DNA of 32,091 nucleotides from Amycolatopsis acididurans (lineage in GTDB: Bacteria > Actinomycetota > Actinomycetes > Mycobacteriales > Pseudonocardiaceae): the NCBI RefSeq assembly GCF_012328925.1, contig NZ_JAAXLS010000067.1:1-32091 (forward strand), in the 5' to 3' direction. The notes beneath the pieces were generated by a model. The model had not been told where the DNA came from. It did not search any database and saw nothing but the letters and a program-made list of their open reading frames with translations. Below, one piece after another: positions 1 to 7,588 of the stretch. Position 1 is the stretch's first letter; each line of letters starts with the position of its first letter. Both the position numbers and the translations under genes were made by a program.

Positions 1-157
1 CAGCGGACGCGACCGGCGCGGCAGAGGCCCCAGCGGACGCGACCGGCGCGGCAGAGGCCCCAGCGGACGCGACCGGCGCGGCAGAGGCCCCAGCGGACGC
101 GACCGGCGCGGCAGAGGCCCCAGCGGACGCGACCGGCGCGGCAGAGGCCCCAGCGGA
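1..157. repeat. 30-bp perfect tandem repeat, five full copies plus a 7-base partial
   Basis: Five identical 30-base units run from 1 to 150, followed by the first seven bases of a sixth. The array begins at the window edge, so it probably continues to the left. Because 30 is a multiple of three and the unit has no stop in any frame, all six frames are open. The plus frame starting at base 3 reads as an Ala/Asp/Glu/Thr decapeptide repeat and stays open to a TAG at 276-278, so this could be the tail of a low-complexity protein. The sequence after 160 is poorer in GC and does not look strongly coding. There are no spacers, so it is not a CRISPR array. Confidence 0.95.
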
Positions 158-967
158 GCGGACAGCTCATCTCTTGCTTTGTGCTTTATGGATGGCGAAA
201 TGCCAAGAAATGGCGAATCGCGAGCGTTGTTATTCGAGCTATCCACTCACGCGATTCAAGCCAAGAGAACTCAAGTAGAGTTTGAGTATTGACATGTGCT
301 CGCAATTGTGATCGTCAAGTGCGAATGGTGATTGAATGCGAATTGAAACAAAGTATCGGATTCGACCGAAGTTGATCAGCGGCAAGTGTGCAGCAGGGGG
401 CTTGCAGCCGTGACGACCGAGCAGCGAGAGGTGAGGCCAATGCGTAACCATCAGCCGGTGGAAAGTGGGGTACGGAAGGATGGTGACCGGAGCACTCGGG
501 GTGACCACCGGATCATGAGGAACGGCAGGCGACCACCCACCCAAATCGACTGTTCATGTGCCTGCCGGCCACCGAGTCGGGCGGAGCATCGGTAGCCCCT
601 GCAGGCTGCGTGACCAGGCAGTTCGCGGCGTCGGAGGGCTACCGCTCTAACAGGTAGTTGGATCGGACCGTCGTCTGGTAGGTGACCAGGACACTACAAG
701 GTGGTCACTGACCGTGCTGTTGACCTACTAGTTGGTCACTCGATGTGGTGACGCCGGTTCGTCCTAAGTAGAAATACGCTGCACGGGGTACCCCGTTTGA
801 CGTAACGTTGACAACCTTGACACTGATCATCGAGGCCGCTGGTACCGGGCGAAATTATACGCCTGTAACTGGAAAGGAGGCGATTCTAATCTTTGAATCT
901 CAGGGCTCGTCTGTGCCGCGGGGGCGGGGTGTAGGCGAGCCATCACGAACGAGTTTGGGGGGTGTAC
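158..967. other. long non-coding stretch before the HxlR-type gene
   Basis: About 800 bases contain no convincing gene. The first 400 are relatively AT-rich for this genome. Near 797-822 three TTGAC cores follow each other (797, 808, 817), but no good -10 element lies at the right distance. An AAAGGAGG ribosome-binding-site sequence at 873-880 has no standard gene after it; the only candidate is a 13-codon TTG-started leader at 893-934 that contains one Cys. Half-sites at 610-740 are listed separately. Confidence 0.5.
610..740. promoter_or_regulatory. cluster of GTGACCA / TGGTCAC half-sites (possible operator)
   Basis: GTGACCAGG occurs at 610-618 and 682-690, and its inverse TGGTCACT at 702-709 and 733-740. 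The copies at 680-688 and 702-709 form an inverted repeat around a 13-base centre. Four copies of one half-site in 130 bases of otherwise featureless DNA look like a regulator binding region. The nearest gene downstream encodes an HxlR-type regulator, so autoregulation is a reasonable guess, but the sites lie 230-360 bases from its start. Confidence 0.35.
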
Positions 968-1390
968 ATGGTAACGGGGGACGCTAGGTATCTAGCGCGG
1001 TCGCGGGATCTCCGTCACGTGCTGAACGGGGAATGGATCACGCACATTCTGGTGGCGTTGAATGCTGGGCCGCTGCATTACAACGAGCTGCATGCCGCCA
1101 TCCAGGAGATGACCACGTTCGATCCGTGGACCGGGTCGGTTCGCAGGATTCAGAGCCGGGCATTGGGCCGGACCTTGCGAAGGATGGAGACAGCCGGCCT
1201 TGTGGACCGGGTCGAGGAACGGACGTTTCCGCGGTCGGTGGTGTACTCGCTGACGCCCGCGGGCGCGGATTTGCTGGTTCGGGCGCGGCCTCTGATCGAC
1301 TGGGCGGAAGAGAACATCGATCTGATCGAGCGCCTGCAGAAGGCGCCGGACGACGGCGATCAGCCGCAGGACGACGATCAGCCTGACTGA
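968..1390 (+). CDS. HxlR/MarR-type winged-helix transcriptional regulator
   Basis: A 140-aa winged-helix DNA-binding protein. The pattern is that of the HxlR family: an N-terminal helix with Gly-Glu-Trp, a helix-turn-helix near residues 30-70 (ELHAAIQEM, then a recognition helix containing SRALGRTLRRME), the wing TAGLVDRVEERTFPRSVVYSL, and the LTPAGADLL strand/helix. An insertion of about ten residues (TTFDPWTGSV) precedes the recognition helix. The acidic C-terminus (DDGDQPQDDDQPD) is unusual. ATG at 968 was chosen because GGGGGG at 957-962 sits five bases upstream; GTG at 962 overlaps that site. It faces the BTAD gene with 26 bases between stops. HxlR proteins often sense redox or small electrophiles; no sensing Cys is visible here. 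Confidence 0.85.
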   Translation: MVTGDARYLARSRDLRHVLNGEWITHILVALNAGPLHYNELHAAIQEMTTFDPWTGSVRRIQSRALGRTLRRMETAGLVDRVEERTFPRSVVYSLTPAGADLLVRARPLIDWAEENIDLIERLQKAPDDGDQPQDDDQPD

Positions 1391-1416
1391 GGTACCGCTG
1401 CACTGGCGGACGCGGT

Positions 1417-4400
1417 TCAGCTGGCTGCGGCGTTGTCGGTGGAGACCGGCCGCCGGGTGCTGCCGCGGCGTTGGAGGAAGTCGGCGAGGTTCAGCGTGTC
1501 GGCGCTGGGGTTTTGGCCGATCTCGTCGAGTGTGGTGGTCAGCAGCGCGAGGGTGCGTGGGATGGCGGCGTACTGGTCGAGGCGGGCCTGGGTGCGGATG
1601 ATGTCGCGGTAGACGCCCTCGTTGTAGCGGTCGAGCTTCCGGGTGCGTTCCAGCAGCGTGAGCATGGTTTCTGGGTCGCTGTCGCCGTGCGCGCGGATCA
1701 GGGCGCCGAGCGCGTCCAGGACGTCGCGTCGGGTGGCCTCGCGGAACGGTTCGATCCAGGGCACGAGCAGGTCCTCGGCGAGGTCGCCCTGGTAGAGCTC
1801 GACGGCGTCGTGCAGCTGGGCCTGCGCCGCGGCGTCGGTTGGGCGGGGCGCCTGCAGGGCGTGCTGGAGTTGCCAGTAGTCGACGACGGCGAGTTCGTTG
1901 TTGAGCTGGTAGCGGCCGTCGTCGTTGAGGATGAGGTTGTTGATCCTGCCGTCGGTGGCGTCGGTGAGCGCGCGGCGCAACATCGACAGGGTGTTGTGGA
2001 ACGAGTTGTACGGCCGCGGTGGCCGGCTGTCGGGCCAGACGGCTTCGTTGAGGACTTCGCGGCGGACGCCGTGGGGGTGCAGCGCGAGGTAGACGAGCAG
2101 TTCCCGTTGCTTCGGTGTCAGCGCGCCGCTGAGCTCCTTCTCTCCCTCGTCGCCGCGCAGGGCCAGGTGCAGGCGTCCCAGCACACGCACAACCAGCGGG
2201 GGTTGCGGTGCTGCCACGTCACCGTTGTCCGGTTTCCGGGTTTCCTCGGCAGCCGGTGCCTGCTCGGCGGCTGGCTTGACGTCCTCGGCGGCCGTGCGGC
2301 GCTCGTCGGTGTCGTCCGGGGTGTGCGCGGCCGGGGCCTTCGGCGGGACGTCCACGGGGATGGGCTGGACGTCCAGCAACTGGAGGCTCGGGGCCGGTGG
2401 GGTCTGCTGGTTGTCTTCCTGTTCCGGCGGGCGGGTGGATTCGAGCTGGGTCATCTCGTCGACCGAGCGCTGTGCGGGGACGGGCGGCGTGGGTGCAACG
2501 TCGTGATCGTCTGCGGGCGGTGCGAGTTCGCCGCCGGTGAAGCCGCTGGTTGCGTGGTCGGGTGTGGCCAGGTCGGCGGGGCCTTCAGCATCGCGGAGCA
2601 CGGCAAGCAGTTCGGTGGCGTCGGTGGAGGGCAGGCTGAACAGGCGTGTGTCGGCGAGGGCGTCGCCGAGGCCAGGGCTGGTCGCGCTGACGGTGCCGTC
2701 GTGGCGGACGCGCACGGTCGCGCCGGGGCGCCACTGGCCGAGGAGCACGCCGGCCAGGCCGAGGGTCGAGCCGTTGTCGAGCACGGCTTGCAGGCGGCGT
2801 TCCGCGTGGGGCATGGGGCTGGCGAGCAGCACGAGCGAGGCCGGAGTGAGTCGGGTTTCGGTCTCCTCGATGGCGTGGCGGGTCCGGGTGAGCAGGGCCG
2901 CTTCCATCTCGTCGAGGGCGGCGTCGAGCGTGGCGACGACGTGGATGGTGGACGGCAGGTTCTCGACGTCGGCGCCGTCGAAGACGAGGTGCAGGTCGTC
3001 GGCGGGGACGAGCACGCGGATGCCGTCGCCGGGCTGCTGTTCGGTGAGCAGGTGCAGCAGCAGTGCGCGGGCAGCGGCGGTGGCGCCGGGGCCGGCGAGA
3101 CCGAGGCCGCGGGTGCTCGCCAGGTTCAGGGCGAGTTCGCGACCACCCCGCACGCCGACCCTCGTCGTCACCGGGACTGGTTCGTCGTCGGGCTCCAGCG
3201 CCCCGGCGGCGGTGATGTGGATCCGCGGTGGAGCCGGCGCGAGGTCGACGAACTCCACGTCGTCCACGGGCCTGCGGTTGCCGTCGTCCTGGTCGTAGGC
3301 GGCCCGCAGGGCGCGGACCACGGGCGCGATCGGCCGCTGCAGGTCGGCACGGTCGCCGCTGCCGATGCGGTAGCGGCGTCGGCGCCACATCCGGACCGAG
3401 ACCATGGCCGTCGTGATCGCTCCGGCCAGGCCAAGGCTGACGAACACGCCGGTCAGCAGGTCCAGCCCCGGTTCGGCCTGGTCGTCGTGGTGCTGGCCGG
3501 CCTCGTCGGCCGGCGCCGGGGTCGTGTTCGGCGCGGGCTGTGTTGACGGAGGCGTGGTCGGCGCAGTGCTCGTCGGAGGAGGTGGCGGCTGCGGAGGCGG
3601 CACCTGCGGCTGCTGCTCGCCGGGAGGATGTTGTTCGGGCGGGGCCGGGATGTAGGCGGTGATCTTCCAGCCGGGGCGCACGAGGTTGGGTTGGGTCAGC
3701 GCGCGGCCGTCGGGCTGCTCCACGCCGCGGTTGAGCTGGAACAACTCGGGCCACCGGGTTCCGCCGCCGGGACCGTAGATGCGTTCGGCGACCCGCCACA
3801 GGCTGTCGTAGATCCCGTCCTCGGGGAGCCGGACCTCCTCGGTGACCTGGACCATGCCCGGCGGGGCCGGCGCTGCCCGATCGACCGCCAACGTGGCGGC
3901 CGGGACGACGGCCGCCTGCGGAGCCGCGGCCTGCGTGGCCGGGCCTGGGGTCAGCGGTGCGACGACGGCGACCGGCGTGAGATCGGCGGCCAAGGCTGCG
4001 GTGGTCGGGGTGGGAGCCGTGTACGGGGTCCGGTTGCCGAGCAGGGTCAGCACGATGGTGCCGATCAGGGCCGCGGCGAGGCCGTGCAGCGGGCCAGGCG
4101 GGCGGACCTGCGGCCAGGTGATCCCGCGCGCCGCATCGACTGTGCAGCGCAGGACGTCGAGTGCGAAGAAGAACCAGACGATCCAGCACAGCACCGCCAG
4201 GGTGTTGAGCAGGAACTGCGCGCTCATCGGGTTGAGCAGCGTCGCCTGGATCTCGTCCCAGGTCGGCACGTCGTCAGGCAGGGGCCACCCCACAAAGTGC
4301 ACGAGGGCCCAGGGCAGGCCCGCCACGAGCGCGAGCAGGACGACGAGGGCGAGCAGACCGCGCACGAACCGGAGCACCGCGGCCAGCGCCCACCACGCGG

Positions 4401-4458
4401 GGCGGCCTGTCCCCGGCCGTATCGGCTTTCGGTGAGAGAAGTGCGAGTGTGCGGTCAT
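1417..4458 (-). CDS. membrane protein with LysM, winged-helix and BTAD (SARP-like) domains, Tad-locus type
   Basis: This 1013-aa protein has hydrophobic segments near residues 22-60, 80-105 and 120-140. A LysM-like region follows at about 200-272 (VAERIYGPGGG, WPELFQLNRG, LVRPGWKITAYIP), then a Pro-rich stretch at 273-325 and another membrane segment near 333-357 ending in MWRRRRYR. The last 260 residues resemble a SARP regulator. A winged helix (LTPKQRELLVYLALHP, then NTLSMLRRAL) spans about 753-850, and a TPR-like bacterial transcriptional activator domain spans about 858-1000. Such proteins are known from actinobacterial Tad loci. The gene closes the Tad operon, 64 bases after the small gene at 4523. 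Whether the winged helix binds DNA while membrane-anchored is unknown; it could instead sense wall or pilus state and act in the cytoplasm. Confidence 0.85.
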   Translation of the reverse strand: MTAHSHFSHRKPIRPGTGRPAWWALAAVLRFVRGLLALVVLLALVAGLPWALVHFVGWPLPDDVPTWDEIQATLLNPMSAQFLLNTLAVLCWIVWFFFALDVLRCTVDAARGITWPQVRPPGPLHGLAAALIGTIVLTLLGNRTPYTAPTPTTAALAADLTPVAVVAPLTPGPATQAAAPQAAVVPAATLAVDRAAPAPPGMVQVTEEVRLPEDGIYDSLWRVAERIYGPGGGTRWPELFQLNRGVEQPDGRALTQPNLVRPGWKITAYIPAPPEQHPPGEQQPQVPPPQPPPPPTSTAPTTPPSTQPAPNTTPAPADEAGQHHDDQAEPGLDLLTGVFVSLGLAGAITTAMVSVRMWRRRRYRIGSGDRADLQRPIAPVVRALRAAYDQDDGNRRPVDDVEFVDLAPAPPRIHITAAGALEPDDEPVPVTTRVGVRGGRELALNLASTRGLGLAGPGATAAARALLLHLLTEQQPGDGIRVLVPADDLHLVFDGADVENLPSTIHVVATLDAALDEMEAALLTRTRHAIEETETRLTPASLVLLASPMPHAERRLQAVLDNGSTLGLAGVLLGQWRPGATVRVRHDGTVSATSPGLGDALADTRLFSLPSTDATELLAVLRDAEGPADLATPDHATSGFTGGELAPPADDHDVAPTPPVPAQRSVDEMTQLESTRPPEQEDNQQTPPAPSLQLLDVQPIPVDVPPKAPAAHTPDDTDERRTAAEDVKPAAEQAPAAEETRKPDNGDVAAPQPPLVVRVLGRLHLALRGDEGEKELSGALTPKQRELLVYLALHPHGVRREVLNEAVWPDSRPPRPYNSFHNTLSMLRRALTDATDGRINNLILNDDGRYQLNNELAVVDYWQLQHALQAPRPTDAAAQAQLHDAVELYQGDLAEDLLVPWIEPFREATRRDVLDALGALIRAHGDSDPETMLTLLERTRKLDRYNEGVYRDIIRTQARLDQYAAIPRTLALLTTTLDEIGQNPSADTLNLADFLQRRGSTRRPVSTDNAAAS

Positions 4459-4522
4459 GGCGTGCTCGATTCCTTGGACGTACAGGTTTACGGCTCCGCG
4501 GTCGCCAGCGGAGCCAGCGGCG

Positions 4523-4963
4523 TCATGTCACCGGCGCGGGAATCCGGGTGGAGGTGTCCGCCGCGCCGTTGCGAGGTCCGGCGAGCTCGGGTAACGCGGA
4601 CTGCTGGGTGGTGGCCGGCGCCGTGTTCGATGTGGACGATGCTTGGCTCGCGTCCCGTTTCGCGGTAGCGGTGCCGGCGGTGGACCGCTTGCGCTTGGGG
4701 CGAGTCGTCTTGCGCCCGTTGAGCCACTGGGTGAGGTCGGTGGCGGGTACGTCGGTGAACTTGGCCAGCTCGTCAACGCTAATGACGTCGCTGGACTCAG
4801 CGAGGACGTCGCCGAGTTCTCGCTCGATGTCGCCGAGTTTCTCGGCCACCTCTGCCCGCAGCAGTGCGAGTTCACCGACGCGCTTGGCCGCAGCTGCCCG
4901 CTTCGCGCTGCGGGCCGCGTCGGCTTGCTCGACGCGGCGTTCGATCTCTTCAGTCGTCGCCAT
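4523..4963 (-). CDS. small charged coiled-coil protein with possible HTH, in Tad operon
   Basis: I do not recognise a named family for this 146-aa protein. Residues 1-55 form a highly charged, heptad-like helix rich in Glu, Ala, Arg and Leu. Residues 58-85 (ISVDELAKFTDVPATDLTQWLNGRK) look like a short helix-turn-helix, and the remainder is a low-complexity Ala/Ser/Thr/Pro tail with a basic patch (RPKRKR). A strong ribosome-binding site (GGAAGGAG) lies seven bases before the ATG. The gene sits between the TadG-like gene (54-base gap) and the BTAD gene (64-base gap) on the same strand, so it is probably cotranscribed. A role as a cytoplasmic regulator or scaffold of pilus genes is only a guess. 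Confidence 0.65.
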   Translation of the reverse strand: MATTEEIERRVEQADAARSAKRAAAAKRVGELALLRAEVAEKLGDIERELGDVLAESSDVISVDELAKFTDVPATDLTQWLNGRKTTRPKRKRSTAGTATAKRDASQASSTSNTAPATTQQSALPELAGPRNGAADTSTRIPAPVT

Positions 4964-5017
4964 CCTGGTCTCCTTCCCCGGTGTGGCACTGAACTGGGTA
5001 CGAGCATGTGAAGGTCG

Positions 5018-5470
5018 TCATGGGAGTACTCCGGAGATTCCGCGTTGCGGTTGGGCCTGCCCGGTTCCCGTGACGGTGATTGAGCCGATGCTGACCAGTC
5101 CGAGCAGCTGGGTCGGCTGGTCGATGCTGACGGTCACGTTCACGGTGTTGCCGGCGACCGAGACGGTGCCGGTGTGGCCGGCGGCGGCGAGGTAGCTGCG
5201 GGCCGCGGCGCTGGCTTGTTGTGGGACCAGGCGCAGGGTTCCGTCGGCGCGGTAGGCGGTCAGGTCGATTTCCTGGGCGCCGGCCCGCGCGGCTTCCTGC
5301 GCCTCGCCCATCGCACGGACCTTGGCGGCCAGGGCGAGCCCGCCGTCGAGCACGAGCCCGGCAAACAGCAGCGCGGCGAGGGCGATGATGACGACGAAGG
5401 CGGTCACCCGGCCGTCCTGGTCTTCGCGCAGCCGGCCGGTTCGGCGGCGCAGCGATGCGACCACCCTCAT
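5018..5470 (-). CDS. TadG-like pilus assembly protein, short actinobacterial form
   Basis: A 150-aa protein with a basic N-terminus, then DQDGRVTAFVVIIALAALL as the start of a single hydrophobic helix (about residues 19-45), then an extracytoplasmic part. The helix lacks the Glu at +5 after Gly found in TadE proteins, as is usual for TadG-like proteins. The motif EAQEAARAGAQEID after the helix is characteristic of Tad minor components in actinobacteria. Its ATG overlaps the stop of the preceding TadE-like gene (ATGA, 5467-5470), indicating translational coupling. Expected role: minor pseudopilin or anchor of the Flp pilus at the membrane. Confidence 0.8.
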   Translation of the reverse strand: MRVVASLRRRTGRLREDQDGRVTAFVVIIALAALLFAGLVLDGGLALAAKVRAMGEAQEAARAGAQEIDLTAYRADGTLRLVPQQASAAARSYLAAAGHTGTVSVAGNTVNVTVSIDQPTQLLGLVSIGSITVTGTGQAQPQRGISGVLP

Positions 5471-5964
5471 GGCGCACCTCCCGCTTGGGCGTTCGGGGCG
5501 GTGCCGCGCCAGACATCGACCGGGGAGGAGAAGCTGGATTGGAACGTCCGGCTGCCAGGCACGCCGAGCGAGGTCAGGTCCCCGAAGCCGACGCTGCAGG
5601 ACACGGTGACGGTCACCGTGGAGCCCGGCTTGAGTCCCTGTGTGTCGGTGGACACCGACAACGACTGGCAGGTGATTCCCGCGGACGCCAGGGCTGCGCT
5701 GGCGGTGGCTTGGGCGTTGGCGGTGGCCTGCGATGGGGTGCGGGCCAGGGTGGCGGCGCGGGCCGCTTGGTGCGCGACGTCGTTGATCCGCAGCTTGGTG
5801 TCGGCCAGCCGGCCGCAGAACACCACGAACAACAGCAGCAGGATCAGCAGCGGGGTCAGTAGAGTGAGCTCGGCCGCAGCGGAGCCTCGTTCGTTCCGAC
5901 GCAGCGCGCGAATGCTCGCGCGCATCGAGCGCGCGAACGCGGGAAGACGGCGGGCCGCGGTCAT
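5467..5964 (-). CDS. TadE-like pseudopilin
   Basis: A 165-aa protein with a basic leader (residues 1-28) followed by RGSAAAELTLLTPLLILLLL. Gly followed by Glu at +5 matches the TadE/Flp prepilin-peptidase site, with the hydrophobic helix just after it. The following FCGRLADTKLRINDVAHQAARAA is the helix continuation typical of the family. Two Cys residues (ITCQSL and VSCSVG) in the exported part could form a disulfide. It is coupled on both sides by four-base ATGA overlaps, to the TadE-like gene before it and the TadG-like gene after it. Expected role: minor pseudopilin in the Flp pilus fibre or its base. Confidence 0.88.
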   Translation of the reverse strand: MTAARRLPAFARSMRASIRALRRNERGSAAAELTLLTPLLILLLLFVVFCGRLADTKLRINDVAHQAARAATLARTPSQATANAQATASAALASAGITCQSLSVSTDTQGLKPGSTVTVTVSCSVGFGDLTSLGVPGSRTFQSSFSSPVDVWRGTAPNAQAGGAP

Positions 5965-6443
5965 GGTGCCACCGCCCCTGCACCGGTCGGCGGGGTGAAT
6001 TTCTCAACGGGCCCAACGGCTTCGGCGTGCACCGTGAAGGTCGCGAACGGAATCACGTTGATCACGGTTCCGGTGACCGTCACGGATGCTTGGTTCGGTC
6101 CTCGCTGGACGTTGACCGATGTTCCTTGCAGCGGGCCACTTCCGAGTTGGGTGAGGACTCGTTGTCCTTCGGCATTGCCTGCGGCCGTACTGCCGCCGTA
6201 CACGCGTGCCGCGGACAGGGCTTCGGAAGCGGCGGCTTGGGCGATGTGGGTGGCGTGCATGTAGAGCGCGAACTGCGCGATCAACAGGATCAGCAGTAAC
6301 AGCAGGGGCGTGGCGATGACGAGTTCGACCGTGCCGGCGCCATGCTGATCCGTCCGCAGCCGACGCAGCGCCGCCCGCACGCGCATCCGGTGTGGACGCT
6401 CGCGCGTGTTTGGCGTGCGGGATCGGCTGGGGCGTCGAGGCAT
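5961..6443 (-). CDS. TadE-like pseudopilin
   Basis: A 160-aa protein with HGAGTVELVIATPLLLLLIL, a textbook TadE site: cleavage expected after Gly, with Glu at +5. The exported part is Thr/Val-rich beta sequence. The start is uncertain. ATG at 6443 has GGTGA five bases upstream and lies 13 bases after the stop of the pilin-like gene, so I prefer it; an internal ATG would give 141 aa, and the frame also extends upstream to 6509 through the neighbouring gene. The stop overlaps the next TadE-like start (ATGA). Confidence 0.87.
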   Translation of the reverse strand: MPRRPSRSRTPNTRERPHRMRVRAALRRLRTDQHGAGTVELVIATPLLLLLILLIAQFALYMHATHIAQAAASEALSAARVYGGSTAAGNAEGQRVLTQLGSGPLQGTSVNVQRGPNQASVTVTGTVINVIPFATFTVHAEAVGPVEKFTPPTGAGAVAP

Positions 6444-6456
6444 CGTGGTCACCGGC

Positions 6457-6642
6457 CTACAGGTTGATGCCGTTGGCTTTCTGGGTGACCTTGATGACGA
6501 TGATCGCAATGACCGCGATGGCCAGCGCCGCCAGCAACGCGGTGACCACGACCGCCTCGGTCGAGTAGCCCGCCTCGTCGCGGCGCAGCCGCTCCAGCTC
6601 GGCCCGGATGCGGGCGATGAGGATCTGAACTTCGGTGAACAT
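6457..6642 (-). CDS. Flp-pilin-like small membrane peptide
   Basis: This 61-aa peptide has a charged N-terminal helix (residues 1-23), then DEAGYSTEAVVVTALLAALA, which opens one long hydrophobic helix, and a short KANGINL tail. It is the best candidate for the major pilin of this locus. In classical Flp pilins Gly is followed by Glu-Tyr at +5/+6. Here Glu is +4 from the Gly, so either cleavage falls after Ala (giving Glu +5) or this subfamily uses a shifted site; no Tyr follows. A GGGGAGA ribosome-binding site lies five bases before the ATG. It sits between tadC and the TadE genes, as expected. Confidence 0.82.
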   Translation of the reverse strand: MFTEVQILIARIRAELERLRRDEAGYSTEAVVVTALLAALAIAVIAIIVIKVTQKANGINL

Positions 6643-6694
6643 CAGCTTCTCCCCTGTGGTTCGGGATCCGGTATGGACAGTCCTTGTGGGAACT

Positions 6695-7588
6695 TCAGAG
6701 ACCTCCCAGCACGCTCGCGAGGGCAGGGAACCCGATGAAAATCAGGAACCCGCCGAACAGCATCACCACGGGAAGGCTCATCCGTTCGGTGGCGGCCTGC
6801 GCTTCGCCTTCAGCGTCGGTGAGTTCACGGGTGCGCAGCGCCGCGGCCTTGGCCGCGAGGCTGGCGCGCACGCGGGCGCCCTCGGTGCCGGCGAGGCTGA
6901 CCGAGGCGGCCAGCTCGGACAGCTGATGCACGTCGAGCTCGGTGCCGAGCTGACCGAGGGTCGACCACGGTGTGGTGCGGGTCAGCTTGGCGGTGACCAG
7001 CGCACGGCGCAGCTGTTGGAAGGCCCAGCCCTTGCCGATGCCGACCGCGTCCGACAGCGCGCCGTCGACTCCGGCGCCGCCGGCCAGCAGGACCCGGATC
7101 AGGTTCAGGTAGGCCGACAGCGCGTGCCGGAAGGTCGAGCGCCGCCGCTCGGCTTCCTGCCGCACGCTGATATCCGGCAACAGGAACCCACCGAGCGCGA
7201 AGAGCAGGCTGGCGACCGCGGGGACTTCCCAGCCGAGACCAGCGTCGGCCACGACGAGCAGCAGTTGCATCAGGATCGGCAGCAACAGGCCGGTCAGCGC
7301 CAGCGTGGCCTTCTCGGCCAGGTGATGTTCAATGCTCTTGCCAGTGACCGCGAGGTCGTTGCGCAATTTGCGGTTGGGCAACCCGAGCGCGGCCAACGGC
7401 TTGATGAACGGCCGGCCCACGCGCAACGCCCAGCCGTCGGAGTCCGCGGTGAGGATCGGTGGCGGCGCGGGCGTCGCGTGCAACCGGTCGACCAGAGCGC
7501 GCAGCGGCGGCCTCGGCGGGAACACGTAGACCACGAGCGCCCACAAGCCGACGCCGAGCCCGGCGCCCCACAACAACGCGCTGATCAT
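6695..7588 (-). CDS. tadC: TadC, inner-membrane type II secretion F-domain protein
   Basis: A 297-aa integral membrane protein. One N-terminal membrane segment (residues 4-24) is followed by two central ones near 92-135 and the T2SSF domain, including the conserved stretch TFRHALSAYLNLIRVLLAGG. There is a C-terminal membrane segment (SLPVVMLFGGFLIFIGFPAL). TadB and TadC form the platform on which the TadA ATPase drives pilus assembly. The start overlaps the stop of tadB by four bases. Length and topology are normal for actinobacterial TadC. Confidence 0.9.
   Translation of the reverse strand: MISALLWGAGLGVGLWALVVYVFPPRPPLRALVDRLHATPAPPPILTADSDGWALRVGRPFIKPLAALGLPNRKLRNDLAVTGKSIEHHLAEKATLALTGLLLPILMQLLLVVADAGLGWEVPAVASLLFALGGFLLPDISVRQEAERRRSTFRHALSAYLNLIRVLLAGGAGVDGALSDAVGIGKGWAFQQLRRALVTAKLTRTTPWSTLGQLGTELDVHQLSELAASVSLAGTEGARVRASLAAKAAALRTRELTDAEGEAQAATERMSLPVVMLFGGFLIFIGFPALASVLGGL

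Noticed and set aside
1..157. CRISPR-like repeat array
   Set aside because: The 30-base units are directly adjacent without spacers, so it is a simple tandem repeat.
1..170. Minus-strand frame from ATG 170 encoding a WGLCRAGRVR decapeptide repeat
   Set aside because: No ribosome-binding site, and the repeat keeps all frames open by itself; nothing favours this frame.
1471..3546. Long plus-strand frame opposite the BTAD gene
   Set aside because: It mirrors the codon-position GC bias of the minus-strand gene and has no domain or ribosome-binding site.
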